Assembly: GCA_903867585.1 (NCBI GenBank)
Contig: CAIPRZ010000104.1
Span: forward strand, 1 to 7,013
Origin: an uncultured Chlamydiae bacterium
GTDB taxonomy: Bacteria > Chlamydiota > Chlamydiia > Chlamydiales > Rhabdochlamydiaceae
DNA: 7,013 nucleotides
Direction: 5' to 3'
The notes below the pieces were generated by a model. The model did not search any database, was not told the origin of the DNA, and saw only the letters and a list, made by a program, of their open reading frames with translations. Shown here piece by piece: positions 5,376 to 7,013 of this stretch (within the stretch, counting starts at the first letter, position 1; each line of letters begins with the position of its first letter). A program made the position numbers and the translations under genes.

Positions 5376-6288
5376 AAAAGATTTGATAATTAAAAGATCT
5401 GGCGCGCTCCAAAAAGCGCGCTCTTTTTTTTATGAGCACAATTACGTAGAAGTTGACTGCCCCCTCCTATCCCCCTTTGCCGCCTTAGATAATCATATCG
5501 ATTTGTTAAAAACAGATTCAATCATCCCCTATTACCTTCATTCCTCACCTGAATATGGGATGAAAAAATTGCTTTCAGAGGGGGCCCCTTCTATTTTTCA
5601 AATTTCTCACGTTTTTAGATCTGGTGAAAAAGGGAGTAAGCATGCTCAAGAATTTTCGATGGCAGAGTTTTATAAAATAGATATTCAATATTCCGATTTT
5701 ATGGAAGAAACCCTTTTATTTATTAAGCTCTTTACTGGTGAAAGGGCCTGTGAATACTTCAGTTATAGAGCTGTTTTTGAAACCTATTTAGGGCTCAATC
5801 CTTATACCGAAATAGAAGCTATTAAAGAGCACGTTGAACAAAAACTGGGATTAGATACCTTCGGTTTTACAGATGATGATATTTTAACAACAGCCATGAG
5901 CGCTCTGATAGAGCCTTTATTTACTAAAGATCACCTTGTGATAGTTACCGATTTCCCTCCCTCTCAAGCAGCTCTTGCTACCTGCTTAAAAAATGGGGAA
6001 AATGATGTTGTTGCTCACCGTTTTGAAATTTATTCTGGGGGTCTAGAACTGGCTAATGGGTATCATGAATTATCCTGCCCTGTTGAACTTGAAAAAAGGT
6101 TTGAGGCTCTTAATCATTTAAGAACTTTGCAAAATAAAACCCCCTACCCGATCGATAGAGCTCTTTTAGAAGCTATGAAAAGTTATTTCCCCCCCTGCTG
6201 CGGTGTGGCTTGCGGGCTTGATCGCCTTTTAATGCTTGAAATGGGAATAAAAGATATTTCTCTGATTCAATCTTTGCCAAGCGTTTAG
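5350..6288 (+). CDS. epmA: EF-P lysine ligase EpmA (PoxA/GenX/YjeA)
   Basis: EpmA is a class II lysyl-tRNA-synthetase paralogue without an anticodon-binding domain; it activates (R)-beta-lysine and joins it to Lys34 of EF-P. With the start used here the protein is 312 aa (E. coli 325). Visible features are motif 1 (around FFYEHNYVEVDCP, 26-38), TSPEY-like SSPEYGMKKLL (65-75), motif 2 with Arg90 and EFSMAEFY (101-108), FPPSQAALA (202-210), GGLELANGYHEL (230-241) and motif 3 GVACGLDRL (285-293). Ala287 replaces the Gly of true LysRS, an EpmA-type feature. The start is uncertain: the frame is open far into efp with no ATG. GTG 5350 gives an N-terminus like E. coli but has no clear ribosome site; TTG 5383, 7 nt past the efp stop, gives 301 aa. 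Either implies translational coupling to efp. A terminator sits in its codons 18-27. The beta-lysine maker EpmB is not in this window. Confidence 0.92.
   Translation: MNTFLELTKKDLIIKRSGALQKARSFFYEHNYVEVDCPLLSPFAALDNHIDLLKTDSIIPYYLHSSPEYGMKKLLSEGAPSIFQISHVFRSGEKGSKHAQEFSMAEFYKIDIQYSDFMEETLLFIKLFTGERACEYFSYRAVFETYLGLNPYTEIEAIKEHVEQKLGLDTFGFTDDDILTTAMSALIEPLFTKDHLVIVTDFPPSQAALATCLKNGENDVVAHRFEIYSGGLELANGYHELSCPVELEKRFEALNHLRTLQNKTPYPIDRALLEAMKSYFPPCCGVACGLDRLLMLEMGIKDISLIQSLPSV
5402..5431 (+). terminator. Intrinsic terminator after efp, inside the epmA reading frame
   Basis: GCGCGCT (5402-5408) and AGCGCGC (5415-5421) form a perfect GC-rich 7-bp stem with a 6-nt loop, followed by TC and eight T (5424-5431). 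It begins 26 nt after the efp stop. An A-rich stretch AAAAGA (5392-5397) can extend the stem against the T-run. The same bases encode conserved epmA residues (GALQKARSFF), so it lies within translated sequence and should reduce epmA mRNA relative to efp. Confidence 0.75.
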
Positions 6289-6355
6289 TCATCTTTTCTT
6301 GTTTTAAAAAAATCCTTTTGTTTTAGTGCGTTTATACACCTATCTTGAGGCTTGC

Positions 6356-7013
6356 TTGAATTCTCTAAGATCTCTGCCTTCCCTATTAAAAAACAGAAAG
6401 CTTCAATTTGATATCCTCACGATTTTCCTTTTACTGCTTACTCTTACCTCTGTCTTTATCATCTATTTCACCCATTCTAGGACCTACAAGTCTATTCTTA
6501 AATTCTCTAACGTTATTATCCAAAAACAAGCTGAAATTGTTTACGCTCATACTAATGATTTATCTAAAAGATTTGAAAAAATTCCAGAAAATGGGACAAG
6601 CTTCTTAAGAAGTATTGGTCAAATTTCCATGGAAAATCCTGACCTGATCTTATTTATGCAAGAACAGGTCAAAATCTATCCTGATTTGTATTCTTTTTTT
6701 GTTGGCACAAGAGAGGGTTTTTTAATTAATGTTACAAACCTTGCTGTCTCAAAGCAAAAAAACTTTTTTTCTGAAACACAAAAACCCCTGCCACCTGAAG
6801 CCGCTTATTCCTTTTGGATTGTCGATAATTCTTTAAGCCAACCGACAGAAACCTACATCTATTACGACAAAAATTTTACAGAAATAGATAAAGAAATCAT
6901 TACTGATTTTACCTTTGATCCCCGAAAACGCCCTTGGTATGTAGGGGCCGCTGAAGATAATAATCTTTTTTGGAGTGATGTATACATCTTTAATCCAATT
7001 AAAGTACTTGGGA
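6356..7013 (+). CDS. Membrane sensor protein with dCache-type domain (partial, runs off the window)
   Basis: The first 219 residues are present and the 3' end lies beyond the window. A cytosolic N-terminus is followed by one membrane helix (about 19-38) and then an extracytoplasmic region that looks like a double-Cache ligand-binding domain. It includes a long helix after the membrane (about 41-65), a strand region around YSFFVGTREG, and the typical FDPRKRPWY (187-195), which resembles the Cache motif. Such proteins usually continue into a second TM, HAMP and an output domain; in Chlamydiae that is commonly a PP2C phosphatase (RsbU) or an adenylate/guanylate cyclase, and the window does not show which. 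The start is TTG 6356 because GAGG (6347-6350) lies 5 nt upstream; GTG 6326 is an in-frame alternative without a ribosome site. It begins 67 nt after epmA with no terminator seen. Confidence 0.75.
   Translation, partial: MNSLRSLPSLLKNRKLQFDILTIFLLLLTLTSVFIIYFTHSRTYKSILKFSNVIIQKQAEIVYAHTNDLSKRFEKIPENGTSFLRSIGQISMENPDLILFMQEQVKIYPDLYSFFVGTREGFLINVTNLAVSKQKNFFSETQKPLPPEAAYSFWIVDNSLSQPTETYIYYDKNFTEIDKEIITDFTFDPRKRPWYVGAAEDNNLFWSDVYIFNPIKVLG

Noticed and set aside
6408..6608. Plus-strand 66-codon open frame, rich in Ser and Leu
   Set aside because: It lies out of frame inside the partial sensor gene, whose frame shows a TM helix and Cache motifs and has a good ribosome site.

Overview
The window looks like a piece of the chromosome of an AT-rich, intracellular chlamydia-like bacterium (phylum Chlamydiota, probably an environmental lineage rather than Chlamydia itself). 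This is an inference from several features. A short-form AMP nucleosidase lies a few genes from elongation factor P; I recall amn and efp being neighbours in Chlamydia (CT751/CT752 in C. trachomatis). Two adjacent genes encode proteins with the paired hydrophobic segments and coiled coils typical of inclusion-membrane (Inc) proteins. A TM-plus-dCache sensor protein starts at the right edge. No single feature proves the taxonomy.

Layout. Bases 1-610 hold no intact gene; a decayed coding remnant is visible on the minus strand at 138-248. A zinc-dependent alcohol dehydrogenase runs rightward (611-1624) and overlaps by 8 bp the 3' end of a leftward amn gene (1617-2441). The leftward block continues upstream with a 141-aa two-TM protein (2499-2924), a 302-aa IncA-like coiled-coil membrane protein (2917-3825, overlapping the former by 8 bp) and a secreted DUF1566-type protein (3917-4660). 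An intergenic region (4661-4805) with a perfect 10-bp inverted repeat and a plausible promoter separates these from rightward efp (4806-5375), epmA (about 5350-6288) and a partial sensor gene (6356 to window end).

How the genes work together. efp and epmA are a functional pair: EpmA attaches (beta-)lysine to Lys34 of EF-P, which rescues ribosomes stalled at proline stretches. The two Inc-like genes form a translationally coupled pair that may act at the host-derived vacuole membrane. AMP nucleosidase and the alcohol dehydrogenase are metabolic and have no evident link to the others.

The most interesting signals are: a textbook intrinsic terminator embedded inside the start of the epmA reading frame, 26 nt after the EF-P stop; a second terminator, serving amn, embedded in the 3' coding end of the alcohol dehydrogenase; the coupled Inc-like pair plus a secreted lectin-fold-type protein lying between amn and efp; and the pseudogene remnant at the left edge.
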